Assembly: GCA_007119455.1 (NCBI GenBank)
Contig: SKPR01000057.1
Span: 1 to 23,169, forward strand
Direction of reading: 5' to 3'
Source of the DNA: Candidatus Brevefilum sp.
GTDB taxonomy: Bacteria > Chloroflexota > Anaerolineae > Anaerolineales > Anaerolineaceae
Length of the DNA: 23,169 nucleotides
Shown here: in pieces, positions 1 through 7,623 of the stretch
Numbering within the stretch: position 1 is the first letter of the stretch
Layout of the letters: the number at the start of each line of letters is the position of its first letter
Notes under the pieces: model-generated
What the model saw: only the letters and a program-made list of their open reading frames with translations
What the model was told of the DNA's origin: nothing
Databases searched by the model: none
Translations under genes and position numbers: made by a program

Positions 1-103
1 CGTCGTCGACAATATAACAGGGTTCACTCCCGACCCACCCTGTTTGGACCGGGTTCCCATTTTCATCATATACCAGACCTTCAAAGATGGCTTTCTTCGC
101 CAA
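1..103 (-). CDS. Unidentified protein, N-terminal fragment (runs off window)
   Basis: An open frame without stops reads from a TTG at 103-101 to the window edge. It begins MAKKAIFEGLVYDENGNPV and continues with about 15 more residues (TGWVGSEPCYIVDD). A perfect GGAGG lies at 113-109, five bases before the TTG; a GTG at 106-104 in the same frame is only two bases from it, so TTG is the better start. The frame follows the L,D-transpeptidase stop by about 95 bases on the same strand, so it may be the tail of the same operon. I do not recognise the family. The 'YDENGNPV' pattern resembles a beta-strand/turn start but says little about function. Confidence 0.6.
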   Translation of the reverse strand, partial: MAKKAIFEGLVYDENGNPVQTGWVGSEPCYIVDD

Positions 104-198
104 CACTGCCTCCAATTTGATATTATCAATCGTGGCAACCAGTATATTCCACGTGTGTAAGATTTTGATTAACTTGCCAGGGGAGACTCTGACGGATT

Positions 199-1266
199 TT
201 ACTGCACCACAATCCGGGTGCCGCTCGTTTCTGCATAATAATAGCGGTCAGGCGGAACTATGGGATTGGTCCAGCGATAGACCCACTTAGCTGCCTGGGG
301 AGTCAGGTTAATGCATCCATGGCTCTGTGGGACACCAAATTCATTGTGCCAGTATGTCCCATGCAGGGCAACACCATCTCTTGTAAAATAACAAACCCAG
401 GGAACACCCGGTAGATCAAAACCTGTTCCGAATTCACTGGGTGCGGCGTACATATGCCTGCAAGGTCTTTTAACAGAAGTCCGGTAAGCGCCTTTATGTG
501 TCGCAAATCCGCCTTCTTCCATCCGCACACCACTGGAAATCCGTGCCATGAATACCAGTTTTTCTCCCTCGAATGCTTGAAGGGATTGTGTCGCAAGATC
601 AACCACAAGTTTCTTTTCCTCTGGCGGTACATCCGGTGAAATTACCGACAACTCAGAATCAGATATCAAACGAATGTCGTAGGCTGGCACATAGTATTTT
701 TGATGAATCCTGTCATCCAGCAATTCATACCAGGCGTTTCCTTTATCGTCAGTCAGTCTGTCAATGATCCACACAGTGCTGGCATAATAATATCGGTATA
801 CGACTGGGGAATTTCCTGAAATTGACTTGTATGCATCCACAAAAGGCGCGCTGACTTCACCCAGGCATCCAGTTTCGGGGATGACATCTACCGGTTCATT
901 GATCCGTTTCCTGACAGGCTGGATGCGCCTAGAGTGCGCATAACCCGCACCATCCAATTCATACCAGACCCGATTAGATACGGATATATCCTCGCCAATC
1001 GTGATGCCCGTAATCTGCCACAAACTGTCCGCAGCCATGGTGGCTAACACTCTTGATTTTGGATCCGGCCTTAGATGCAAGGCATAACCATCCTGGATTA
1101 CCCGTCCTAACAGATGGTTAGTGACCTGGCTGGCAGGTTGCGCTACCAGGTTTGACACCTGGTTGATGGGCAAGAGTAAACCACCCAAACCTAAACCGCA
1201 ATATTTTAGAAATTCTCTGCGGGATATTTCGGACTCATTGCTTGACAAAGGAAGGGGGCTACTCAT
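199..1266 (-). CDS. Tat-exported L,D-transpeptidase (YkuD domain)
   Basis: Predicted 355-residue enzyme that forms or edits peptidoglycan cross-links outside the cytoplasm. A Tat signal is visible as SRREFLKYCGLGLGGLLLP, with the twin Arg at about 16-17. A middle region around residues 60-115 (LHLRPDPKSRVL) resembles an SH3-like/GW cell-wall module. The C-terminal YkuD domain carries LHGTYWH (His about 302) and SHGCIN (catalytic Cys about 318). I chose the ATG at 1266 because it puts the twin-Arg close to the N-terminus and overlaps the upstream gene's stop by 8 bases. Longer in-frame starts (1290, 1344) would add an unlikely tail inside the neighbour's catalytic domain. No clear Shine-Dalgarno is seen, so translation is probably coupled to the upstream transpeptidase. 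Confidence 0.9.
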   Translation of the reverse strand: MSSPLPLSSNESEISRREFLKYCGLGLGGLLLPINQVSNLVAQPASQVTNHLLGRVIQDGYALHLRPDPKSRVLATMAADSLWQITGITIGEDISVSNRVWYELDGAGYAHSRRIQPVRKRINEPVDVIPETGCLGEVSAPFVDAYKSISGNSPVVYRYYYASTVWIIDRLTDDKGNAWYELLDDRIHQKYYVPAYDIRLISDSELSVISPDVPPEEKKLVVDLATQSLQAFEGEKLVFMARISSGVRMEEGGFATHKGAYRTSVKRPCRHMYAAPSEFGTGFDLPGVPWVCYFTRDGVALHGTYWHNEFGVPQSHGCINLTPQAAKWVYRWTNPIVPPDRYYYAETSGTRIVVQ

Positions 1267-2269
1267 GGACGTTGACCAAAATACCCTCATGCGACCAGTT
1301 GAACAACCACTCTGCTTCTTCAGTTCGCATGTTGACACACCCATAACTCATCGGCGTGCCAAAATTATCATGCCAGTATGTGCCGTGAATACCATAACTC
1401 TGATAAAAATACATCGTATATGGCACATTGGTTAAGTGGTAGCCAGGCCCCCTCATCGTTGTTGAGCGAAGTTTGATCCACACCCGGAATTGTCCGATCA
1501 CCGTCGGTGTGCGCCAGGTTCCAGTTGATACGATAAACGAGCGAACCACTTCATTATTCTCGTAAGCATCCAGGCGTTGGGCACCTAAATCGATATTGAT
1601 CCAGCGTCCTTCTTTCTGGATTTCTTCCGGCAAGAGCTGATTTCCAACCTGTGTCGGAATGATCGTTGGTGTGAGCGTCGCAGTGGGTGTATGGGTCGGC
1701 GTTGGGGTGGAGGTGGGTGTATTGGTCGGGGTCGGTGTCGCTGTCGGGGTATTGGTCGGAGTGGGTGTCAGGCTGGGTTTGATAAAACTTTCCTGGCTGA
1801 TCGGTGCTGCTTTGTCTTCGGCCCGGACAAACCCGAAGGGAACAAAGTCCTGGCTTAAAAACAGCGCACTCAGTAAAACCAGGGCAACAAAAGTCCAGAT
1901 CCAAACCGGCCACCGTGTTGTGATGGTTACAGGCGGTGCAATTCGAGCATCGCTTTTGGATGCAGGCAGGACCGTATTGCTTGCCTGTTTTTCCTGTTCC
2001 TTTTTCAGTTCTTCATGAAAGCGTTCTCTGGCCCAAATTAATGCTTTTTCAACCCGGGGCTCATCCGGTGCAAATCTCTTAAGTTTCTGAAAATATTCCA
2101 GGCTGGCTTCTGGTTTGGAAAGGCCTCCCAGTAATAGCCATCCCTCCACATCCTGAGGGTTTTCATGAATGATTTGCTTTGCTATCCGACGCGCCAGGGC
2201 CCGATCACCGCGCCGCAGCGCAGCTTTGGCTTCTGCCATCAGTCGGCGACGATCGGGTTTAAGCATCAT
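1259..2269 (-). CDS. Membrane-anchored L,D-transpeptidase with Thr-Pro linker
   Basis: Predicted 336-residue protein. The N-terminus (about 10-90) is a helical, TPR-like cytoplasmic segment (ARRIAKQIIHENPQDVEGWL). A single membrane span follows at about 122-140, then a Thr/Pro-rich linker at about 165-206 built of TPTNTPTATPTP-type units. A YkuD domain at about 220-336 contains IHGTYWH (His295) and SYGCVN (catalytic Cys311). It therefore probably crosslinks peptidoglycan in the wall space while tethered to the membrane, the linker acting as a spacer. The ATG lies 3 bases after the amidase stop; a second ATG follows directly, and no strong ribosome site is seen. Its 3' end overlaps the next transpeptidase by 8 bases. 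Assignment is firm from the catalytic motif. Confidence 0.92.
   Translation of the reverse strand: MMLKPDRRRLMAEAKAALRRGDRALARRIAKQIIHENPQDVEGWLLLGGLSKPEASLEYFQKLKRFAPDEPRVEKALIWARERFHEELKKEQEKQASNTVLPASKSDARIAPPVTITTRWPVWIWTFVALVLLSALFLSQDFVPFGFVRAEDKAAPISQESFIKPSLTPTPTNTPTATPTPTNTPTSTPTPTHTPTATLTPTIIPTQVGNQLLPEEIQKEGRWINIDLGAQRLDAYENNEVVRSFIVSTGTWRTPTVIGQFRVWIKLRSTTMRGPGYHLTNVPYTMYFYQSYGIHGTYWHDNFGTPMSYGCVNMRTEEAEWLFNWSHEGILVNVHE
1655..1785 (-). repeat. Degenerate tandem repeat encoding Thr-Pro linker
   Basis: In-frame low-complexity stretch of ACCCC/ACACCC-type units coding for repeated T-P dipeptides inside the transpeptidase gene. On the plus strand it reads as GTGGGTGT/GGTCGGGGT units and opens a Val-Gly-rich antisense frame that is not a gene. 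Such linkers change length easily by slippage. Confidence 0.85.
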
Positions 2270-2272
2270 GTT

Positions 2273-3130
2273 TTAAGGATTTTGAACCGGCTGTGACGCT
2301 TCCTGACCGAGATAGCACAGAATGCCTGCGACAATCCCTTCTGCGACCACGTCCGTTTCTTCGGTAATAAACTGATAATCTAAATTCATAAAGCCCGCCT
2401 CAATAATCGCTGCCACCGTTTCAGGGGCAACTTCATTGAAGGCATGGTAATAAGTCATATCATCGGTCACCGAACCAGCATGGTATGGTAAACCGGTAAT
2501 TTCACCATAACGTTCGGATAAGCACCGGGTTAACCGCTGGCTTCCGGGGACATCCTGGGCTGCTAATGCTGCTGCCACTTTAAACCCTGTGGCCAGGTCG
2601 TTGATGTATTCACACGAATCGAGGTGGATCGAAACCACGACTGCGGCTTGATAGCCGATCAAGCGGGAATCAAACTCCTCCAACAAATCCACCTGGAAAC
2701 CCCTGTCGGTCAAATCTTTCTGAACTAGGGTGGCAATCTTAAGATTCAATTCAACTTCAGTCACCCCATTGGGACAAACAGCCCCCGAATCATAACCATA
2801 ATGGCCTGCAACAATACCGATCCTGTTTTGAATATCCGGATCAGCAGGGTCCGGTTGGGATTCGAGAATGGGGTCGCTATCCATGATTGCCGATTCAAGG
2901 GCCTGGGCCATCCTGGTTTCCAGGCTGCTCTCGACCAGGCTGCCAGGCGTCCACAAGGTGAACAGCGTAGCCACGATGAACGCCACCCCAAGTACGGTTT
3001 GCAGACCCTGCCAGAAATTAAAGTGGCGGGGTTTGCTTTTTTTCGCGGGGGGATCAGCTTCAGCCATGGGTTCAGGCTGTTGATCTTCTTGTTCTGATTG
3101 ATGGGTATCTAAAGACGGTTGCTCATCCAT
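2273..3130 (-). CDS. N-acetylmuramoyl-L-alanine amidase (Amidase_3), membrane-anchored
   Basis: Predicted 285-residue zinc hydrolase that cuts the bond between MurNAc and the stem peptide. An acidic, Pro-rich N-terminus is followed by one membrane span at about 39-60, so the catalytic part lies outside. The Amidase_3 fold starts at about 103: IGIVAGHYGYDSGAV (His110), TEVELN (Glu125), VVSIHLDS (His169) and IIEAGFMN (catalytic Glu244). These match the three zinc ligands and the general base of the AmiC/CwlV type. The family usually has SIHAN where this has SIHLD. It is the first gene of the operon with two L,D-transpeptidases, only 3 bases before the next start, which supports a joint job in wall remodelling. 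A weak AAGGT about 13 bases before the ATG is the only ribosome-site candidate. Confidence 0.9.
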   Translation of the reverse strand: MDEQPSLDTHQSEQEDQQPEPMAEADPPAKKSKPRHFNFWQGLQTVLGVAFIVATLFTLWTPGSLVESSLETRMAQALESAIMDSDPILESQPDPADPDIQNRIGIVAGHYGYDSGAVCPNGVTEVELNLKIATLVQKDLTDRGFQVDLLEEFDSRLIGYQAAVVVSIHLDSCEYINDLATGFKVAAALAAQDVPGSQRLTRCLSERYGEITGLPYHAGSVTDDMTYYHAFNEVAPETVAAIIEAGFMNLDYQFITEETDVVAEGIVAGILCYLGQEASQPVQNP

Positions 3131-3437
3131 GTATTAAAATCTTACCTTAATTCTCCCATTTTTGACAGGGCTTCGATTATCTTGATTTTAGAAAAAATAA
3201 GTGAAATTTAAGAAACTACTTAGCATGCAATGGAATACGGGGCGCCAGCCTTCAGCAGTAGAACTACCTGGGCAGTTACAAATTTAATAATTTATCTTGT
3301 CTTTATCCATACAGATTAATTTCCACTTTGGTGAAATAATCCTGGATTCGGTAGAGACGAAACTTCTTTGTGCCGGTTGAGATTAACCCAATCCATTACC
3401 TGCCTTTTTATATTGACAAGCTTTCACGTAGAAAACT
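3131..3437. other. Intergenic region, 307 bases
   Basis: Lies between the start of the amidase operon and the end of the PTS IIC gene, both on the minus strand. AT-rich near the amidase. I see no coding frame with a ribosome site and no clear intrinsic terminator for the PTS genes. A short near-palindrome occurs around 3256-3272 (CAGTAGAACTACCTG). The promoter for the amidase operon should be here but no convincing -35/-10 pair stands out. Confidence 0.5.
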
Positions 3438-4718
3438 CTAAAGGCCAAATAATCGGGTAAGGCCACCAACAATAATGGCAATGATTGAAAAGTCATTGCC
3501 GCCAAAAGCATTCAGAAAGCCTGCTGTGGTGTTCATTGCAAAAGGCAGTGAAATGGCCTGGAATACAATCAACAGAATGCCACCCACAATTGAAGCTATC
3601 ACAACACCCCGGATACCACCGGTTGCATTTGCCAATACCGCACCAGGACCAACATCAAAAAAGGCCGCCACAACCAGAGGCAGCAACAGGTAGGGATAGC
3701 CTGCCAAACCAAAGATAACCAGTGTCACCAGTGAGGCAATCATTGCAATCGGGAATCCAATTACCAATGCATTTTGACCGAAGGGAAACACCATGGGGCA
3801 GTCCAGCGCAGGGGTGGCGTCCGGGACTATTTTCCGGGCGACACCATTGAACGCCGGAACGATCTCGGCCAGCATCATGCGAACACCAGCGAGCAGGATT
3901 GATAGCCCGGCACCAAATAGAATACCCTGCATAACAATCCACAGAAACCACATCCAGACAACACCACCGCTGAAGGTCTCAGCTGAAAATTCAACCCCGG
4001 CGATAAACCCCATCACCAGATAAAGCAGAAACATGATGATCGATGTGGAAACTGTCATTGACTTGAAAAAAGACCAAGTTTCCGGCAAGTCCAGATCTTC
4101 AGTAGACTTGGCGGGATTCCCAAACCATTTACCGAGCAAGGCGCCAATCACCGCCAGAATGGTGGTGGTATGTCCGATGGTGAAATCCTCTTTTCCAGTC
4201 AATCTAAATACGAATGGGGTAATTAATGCGGGCAAAAGGGTTGAGAATAACCCGTGAATAATACTGCCAGCTATGATGATCGCCAATCGGTTAATTTGAC
4301 CTCCGTCAGCCAGGGCGCCAACCACAATAAATGCGTTCCAAAACATAATATGACCGGTCAGAAACACATATTTGAGTTTCGTGACCCTTGCCAGCACCAG
4401 GTTGACAAGAAAACCCAAGACCATGACCAATACAATTTCGAAACCATAGGACCCAAGGAATGTCACCCAATCGGCGGCGGTTGCCTGGGCTTCTATGGCA
4501 TAAATCGCACCAAAGAGAACCGAGAGCGGATTAATGACACTGACAAGGACATCCACCGCTGTAAAAATGATCAAAACCCCAGCCATGGTCTTGATCATGC
4601 CAGTGATGATCTGCGTTAAGCTTTTTTTGAGTAACAGCAAACCGACCAGTGCCACCAAACCCAACATAAATGTCGGCAACAACCGGGGAACGATATTAAA
4701 AATTATCCCGATATCCAT
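3438..4718 (-). CDS. ulaA: PTS IIC component, ascorbate (UlaA) type
   Basis: Predicted 426-residue integral membrane permease with about ten to twelve hydrophobic segments. Landmarks match the UlaA/SgaT family: LLLKKSLTQIITGMIKTMAG near the N-terminus, LTGHIMFWN at about 118, FTIGHTT at about 178, EDLDLP at about 208, and GVRMMLAEIVPAFNGVA followed by PDATPALDCP in the third quarter. In this family the protein carries its sugar acid across the membrane while the IIB partner phosphorylates it. The actual substrate cannot be told from sequence. AAAGGA lies 9 bases before the ATG. The IIB gene is upstream on the same strand but separated by 356 bases, and no IIA gene is in the window. Confidence 0.85.
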   Translation of the reverse strand: MDIGIIFNIVPRLLPTFMLGLVALVGLLLLKKSLTQIITGMIKTMAGVLIIFTAVDVLVSVINPLSVLFGAIYAIEAQATAADWVTFLGSYGFEIVLVMVLGFLVNLVLARVTKLKYVFLTGHIMFWNAFIVVGALADGGQINRLAIIIAGSIIHGLFSTLLPALITPFVFRLTGKEDFTIGHTTTILAVIGALLGKWFGNPAKSTEDLDLPETWSFFKSMTVSTSIIMFLLYLVMGFIAGVEFSAETFSGGVVWMWFLWIVMQGILFGAGLSILLAGVRMMLAEIVPAFNGVARKIVPDATPALDCPMVFPFGQNALVIGFPIAMIASLVTLVIFGLAGYPYLLLPLVVAAFFDVGPGAVLANATGGIRGVVIASIVGGILLIVFQAISLPFAMNTTAGFLNAFGGNDFSIIAIIVGGLTRLFGL

Positions 4719-5074
4719 CTATTTGCGTCCTTTGCTATGGTAAAAAACACATAATTTAATTTTTCGACCACACATGAAATATTCTGTGGCGGAGATTGCC
4801 TGATCGATATTATTTCTTTTTTATGTCTCTTTAAACTACTTTGACAATTATTTTCACAGTATCCAGCGCTCATTTATTACAAGATTGAGATCGAATATAT
4901 TCAGATCCCTCGTTTTGAAAAAATCTGTTATTGAGTGATTAAAGCATCGTGCTGCTAAAAGTCACAGATAAGACATTCGTCCATTTTGTGTGATTCATCC
5001 ACAGACCGAACAATCGATAAGGTACGGTTGATACCCGTCATAATTAAGATGCGTCAGCGTGCCATTTTCTTACG
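4719..5074. other. Long gap between PTS IIB and IIC genes, 356 bases
   Basis: AT-rich spacer inside what would normally be a tight PTS operon. It holds a perfect 10-bp palindrome GAATATATTC at 4893-4902 and several near -10-like boxes. On the minus strand only a 28-codon frame starting near 5046 is open, with no recognisable homology. It may contain a separate promoter for the IIC gene or the decayed remains of a gene such as IIA; neither can be shown by eye. Confidence 0.4.
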
Positions 5075-5371
5075 TCAGATATTTTCCTCGATCACATTTA
5101 TTATTACAGGTATTGCCTTTTTTTCAACTTCTTCAGCGCTGAGGAAGTTTTCAATCACGACAACGGGTTTGTCATTCTCTTTAAATAATCTTTCCATTTC
5201 ATCTGATGTGATCACAATATCATAATTCTCACCGGGGGCAGTATCGGAATCTGCACAAAAAGTTTCTGCGCTGATCTGATGCCGGCTCAAAACCTCATCA
5301 ACGGTCATTTTCAGAATTAATGAAGTGCCTAACCCAAAACCGCAAACCATCATAATTCGCAAATTTCTCAT
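5075..5371 (-). CDS. ulaB: PTS IIB component, lactose/ascorbate (UlaB-like) type
   Basis: Predicted 98-residue cytoplasmic phosphocarrier. The N-terminal beta strand and P-loop MMVCGFGLGTSL carries the phosphorylated Cys10, the signature of PTS_IIB (lactose/ascorbate subfamily). ITSDEM at about 55 and the VVVIENFLSAEEV helix fit the rest of this small Rossmann-like fold, and the length is normal. It would receive phosphate from a IIA protein and pass it to the incoming substrate in the IIC permease encoded downstream. A GAGAG sits about 6 bases before the ATG. The IIA partner is not in the window, so it must be elsewhere, shared, or missing. Confidence 0.87.
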   Translation of the reverse strand: MRNLRIMMVCGFGLGTSLILKMTVDEVLSRHQISAETFCADSDTAPGENYDIVITSDEMERLFKENDKPVVVIENFLSAEEVEKKAIPVIINVIEENI

Positions 5372-5647
5372 TTTGCTCTCAATTCAAAATATGATTAAAC
5401 AAATCCAGAACCCTGGCAAAAGTATTCCTGCCTTGATGAGAACCTGGTTTGTATATTTTCTCATACTTTCATCACCACGACATGATTTATACCTATTGGT
5501 ACGATAACCTTTTCCATATAAATAAAGAATCGAATCCCTAACCTGATGAGCTGCCGGCAAGAAAAATATTTTTATGAACATATCATTCAGTTTGTGCCCC
5601 ATACATAACTCATGGTGATCAACTCATAAAGGGGTATTGCCTAAATC
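5372..5647. other. Divergent region upstream of PTS IIB
   Basis: AT-rich spacer between the minus-strand IIB gene and the plus-strand flavin reductase promoter. A 72-codon minus-strand frame ends near 5384 but has no recognisable domain, a low-complexity hydrophobic end and no good ribosome site, so I do not call it. The IIB promoter is presumably here; no strong box pair is evident. Confidence 0.4.
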
Positions 5648-5676
5648 TTGACGTGATGAATTTCACAAAGTATAAA
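5648..5676 (+). promoter_or_regulatory. Sigma-70-type promoter with CRP/FNR-like site in spacer
   Basis: TTGACG at 5648-5653 and TATAAA at 5671-5676 are 17 bases apart. The start of transcription would fall just before the ribosome site AGAAGGAA (5683-5690) of the flavin reductase gene. Between the boxes lies GTGA (5653-5656), six bases, then TCACA (5663-5667), the half-site pattern bound by CRP/FNR-family proteins. Its placement between -35 and -10 would suit repression. The promoter is a good call; the regulator is a guess. Confidence 0.6.
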
Positions 5677-5694
5677 CAGGATAGAAGGAATTTA

Positions 5695-6189
5695 ATGAAA
5701 GAAGAAATCAATCCTGAACAATTAAAGGAAGCGATGCGCGCCTGGATAACCGGGGTTGTTATCGTCACAGGTTGCCACGACGGTTATATACATGGGATGA
5801 CGGCCAATAGCTTCAATTCAATTGCACTCTCGCCGCCAACCATCCTGGTTGCACTCCGCCAGCATACCCGGACTCAACACCTGGTCCAACATGGGGGTAT
5901 CTTTGGTGTCAGTATTCTTTCAACTGAACAGGTTGATCTCGCCAAACGTTTTGCAGGACAGATTGATACGGAAATTTCCCGTTTCAAAGGGGTGGAAACC
6001 TTCAACATGATCACAGGCGCACCGATGATTAAAGACGGAATAGCCTTCCTGGATTGTAAGGTTGTTCAATCCTTCGATGTAGGCAAAACAACTGTCTTTG
6101 TCGGTGAAGTCCTGGCCGCTCAAAACAACAGGGATGGTCAGGCACCCTTGCTTTATTTCAACCGTCAATGGAGGAAACTGGCGAAATGA
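5695..6189 (+). CDS. Flavin reductase-like FMN-binding protein
   Basis: Predicted 164-residue protein of the flavin-reductase-like split-barrel family (HpaC/RutF-like). Visible landmarks are the N-terminal MRAWITGVVIVTG strand, MTANSFNSIALSPP (about 35-48, the usual FMN-phosphate contact with the S-P-P turn), and F-G-V-S-I-L at about 70, followed by AKRFAG. Such proteins bind FMN and either reduce free flavin with NAD(P)H or act as small oxidoreductases; the substrate is not readable. I use the ATG at 5695, which has AGAAGGAA 5 bases upstream, rather than 5653, which lies within the promoter. Its stop overlaps the next start as ATGA, so the two products are probably made together. Confidence 0.88.
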   Translation: MKEEINPEQLKEAMRAWITGVVIVTGCHDGYIHGMTANSFNSIALSPPTILVALRQHTRTQHLVQHGGIFGVSILSTEQVDLAKRFAGQIDTEISRFKGVETFNMITGAPMIKDGIAFLDCKVVQSFDVGKTTVFVGEVLAAQNNRDGQAPLLYFNRQWRKLAK

Positions 6190-6758
6190 CAATAAAACCG
6201 CTGACTAAGGCTGAAGGCGAGATTCTCCTAAAAATCGCACGAGAAGCACTGGAAACATCGGTCCGCGGGGAGCCATTGCCTGAGATCACCCTGGCAGTTT
6301 TTCCACAAACCCTGCAGGATGATGGGGCATCCTTTGTCACCCTGACCATCAATGGAAGATTGCGCGGCTGCATTGGCACACTGGACCCTTACCAACCCCT
6401 GGCTAAAGACGTCCAGGAACATGCTGTGGCTGCTGCGTTGCAGGATTTTCGGTTTCCAAATGTTCAGCCAGCAGAATTGTCAAAAATCCGGATTGAAGTT
6501 TCCGCCCTGACACCCAGGTCCCCCCTGCTATATGAAACACCGCAGGATCTGGTTGATCAGATCAGACCGGGAATCGATGGCCTGATCTTGCAGGATGGCC
6601 TGCGAAAAGCGACCTTTTTGCCCCAGGTCTGGGAAAAATTACCCGAACAAGAATTATTCCTTTCACATCTGTGTATGAAAATGGGCGCACCAGGCGATTT
6701 GTGGCGAAAAAAACCTCTGGATGTATTTGTCTACCAGGTCCAGGAATTTCACGAATAA
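6186..6758 (+). CDS. AMMECR1-domain protein (AmmeMemoRadiSam protein A type)
   Basis: Predicted 190-residue protein of the AMMECR1 family. The diagnostic LRGCIGTL is at about 59-66 with its conserved Cys62, followed by the expected A-V-A-A-A-L-Q-D-F-R-F and the basic, Phe-rich C-terminus (LWRKKPLDVFVYQ). AMMECR1 proteins are found in all domains of life and often sit next to Memo and radical SAM genes; their chemistry is not settled. Here those partners are absent and the gene instead overlaps a flavin reductase-like gene by ATGA. GGAGG lies 11 bases before the ATG. A strong terminator follows about 15 bases after the stop. Confidence 0.9.
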   Translation: MTIKPLTKAEGEILLKIAREALETSVRGEPLPEITLAVFPQTLQDDGASFVTLTINGRLRGCIGTLDPYQPLAKDVQEHAVAAALQDFRFPNVQPAELSKIRIEVSALTPRSPLLYETPQDLVDQIRPGIDGLILQDGLRKATFLPQVWEKLPEQELFLSHLCMKMGAPGDLWRKKPLDVFVYQVQEFHE

Positions 6759-6773
6759 CGATTGTCAATTTTT

Positions 6774-6811
6774 CAACCAAAAAAGGCCACACAGATGTGG
6801 CCTTTTGGTTG
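6774..6811. terminator. Strong bidirectional intrinsic terminator
   Basis: A 16-bp stem (arms 6774-6791 and 6796-6811, core AAGGCCACA/TGTGGCC) with a CAGA loop and a two-A bulge. A/T tracts flank the GC core on both sides. It sits between the convergent AMMECR1 and DUF4013 genes and could stop transcripts from both directions. Confidence 0.88.
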
Positions 6812-6835
6812 ACGTTCAAAATAGACTGATTGGTG

Positions 6836-7507
6836 TTAAAGAACTTCAGCTTCGGTGACTGGCGGTGAAACCGATTTAACATATGCCTGACCAAGCATAT
6901 GATAGTAAACGGCAGTCCCATAAGCGGTGGTCAAAATAATGCCAATACCGCATGCAACCGAACCTAACGGGGCAATGATACCCATCGCGATAAAACCACC
7001 AACGAGAACCAGCAACCAGGATACAAAGGATTTCTTGAGCAAGGCAAAAATTTCTTTGAACTGGAAGGCGGCTTTGAACTCCCCTTTGGCAGCATAATTG
7101 GCAATTGCAGCCACACTCATAAATAAAATCAGGAGTGCCAGCAAAAACCCGACAAGCCCAAAGCAAATTCCCAGGATTGTCATCAAGATCTGCACAATTT
7201 CCTCTCGAGCACCACCACCGATTCCGAAAGCTGCGCTCATCAAACCAAAAAGAATAGCGTAAGGGATGGCGTAGATAAATTGAATCAAAAATACCATAAA
7301 ACCACGCCCTAAATCAGCACCAAATTCCAGCTTAGGCAAAGCTCTTTCAGACCTGCCATCAATCACGTTTTTCGTTACGCTGAGTCCCCACCCCATCAGT
7401 ATCAACTGTCCGATTATGGGGATTAGACTGACCAGGGCTGGGATAATGATTTTCTTGAACCACTCTTCGTCTTTGAACACATAACTGAAAGATAACCCAA
7501 AGTTCAT
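6836..7507 (-). CDS. DUF4013 multi-pass membrane protein
   Basis: Predicted 222-residue membrane protein. The N-terminus (SYVFKDEEWFKKIIIPALVSLIPIIGQLILMGW) is the DUF4013 pattern: a short amphipathic lead, then a hydrophobic segment with IPIIG. Further hydrophobic segments at about 65-95, 105-140 and 160-200 suggest four to six spans. The function of the family is unknown. I chose the ATG at 7507, which has GAGAGG about 8 bases upstream; the longer frame from 7543 lacks a ribosome site. It follows the two c-di-AMP receptor genes by about 116 bases on the same strand, and a link to c-di-AMP-controlled membrane or osmotic physiology is possible but unproven. Confidence 0.8.
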   Translation of the reverse strand: MNFGLSFSYVFKDEEWFKKIIIPALVSLIPIIGQLILMGWGLSVTKNVIDGRSERALPKLEFGADLGRGFMVFLIQFIYAIPYAILFGLMSAAFGIGGGAREEIVQILMTILGICFGLVGFLLALLILFMSVAAIANYAAKGEFKAAFQFKEIFALLKKSFVSWLLVLVGGFIAMGIIAPLGSVACGIGIILTTAYGTAVYYHMLGQAYVKSVSPPVTEAEVL

Positions 7508-7623
7508 TTTATTTTCCTCTCTTATAATGTCTGGTGTGAACAATTCTTAATTACTTATTATACAACATAATTAACATCAATCGAAATTATCGGAAATATT
7601 CCCCCGCGTGCATTTTCTAAAAC

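Noticed and set aside
1267..1344. Longer N-terminus for the Tat-exported transpeptidase
   Set aside because: Would lie inside the catalytic region of the neighbouring gene, lacks a ribosome site and would push the twin-Arg motif 42 residues inward.
1655..1785. Repetitive GGTGT/GGTCGG units as a possible CRISPR or satellite
   Set aside because: Units are short, irregular and in frame with T-P dipeptides; there are no spacers.
1659..2018. Plus-strand 119-codon Val/Gly-rich frame
   Set aside because: It is the antisense reading of the Thr-Pro linker repeat in the transpeptidase gene, with low complexity and no ribosome site.
4254..4619. Plus-strand 121-codon frame
   Set aside because: Lies wholly antisense to the UlaA-like gene, which has strong family landmarks; its composition is not protein-like.
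5384..5602. Minus-strand 72-codon frame upstream of IIB as a lost IIA gene
   Set aside because: No His-containing IIA motif, no domain match and no convincing ribosome site; cannot be supported.
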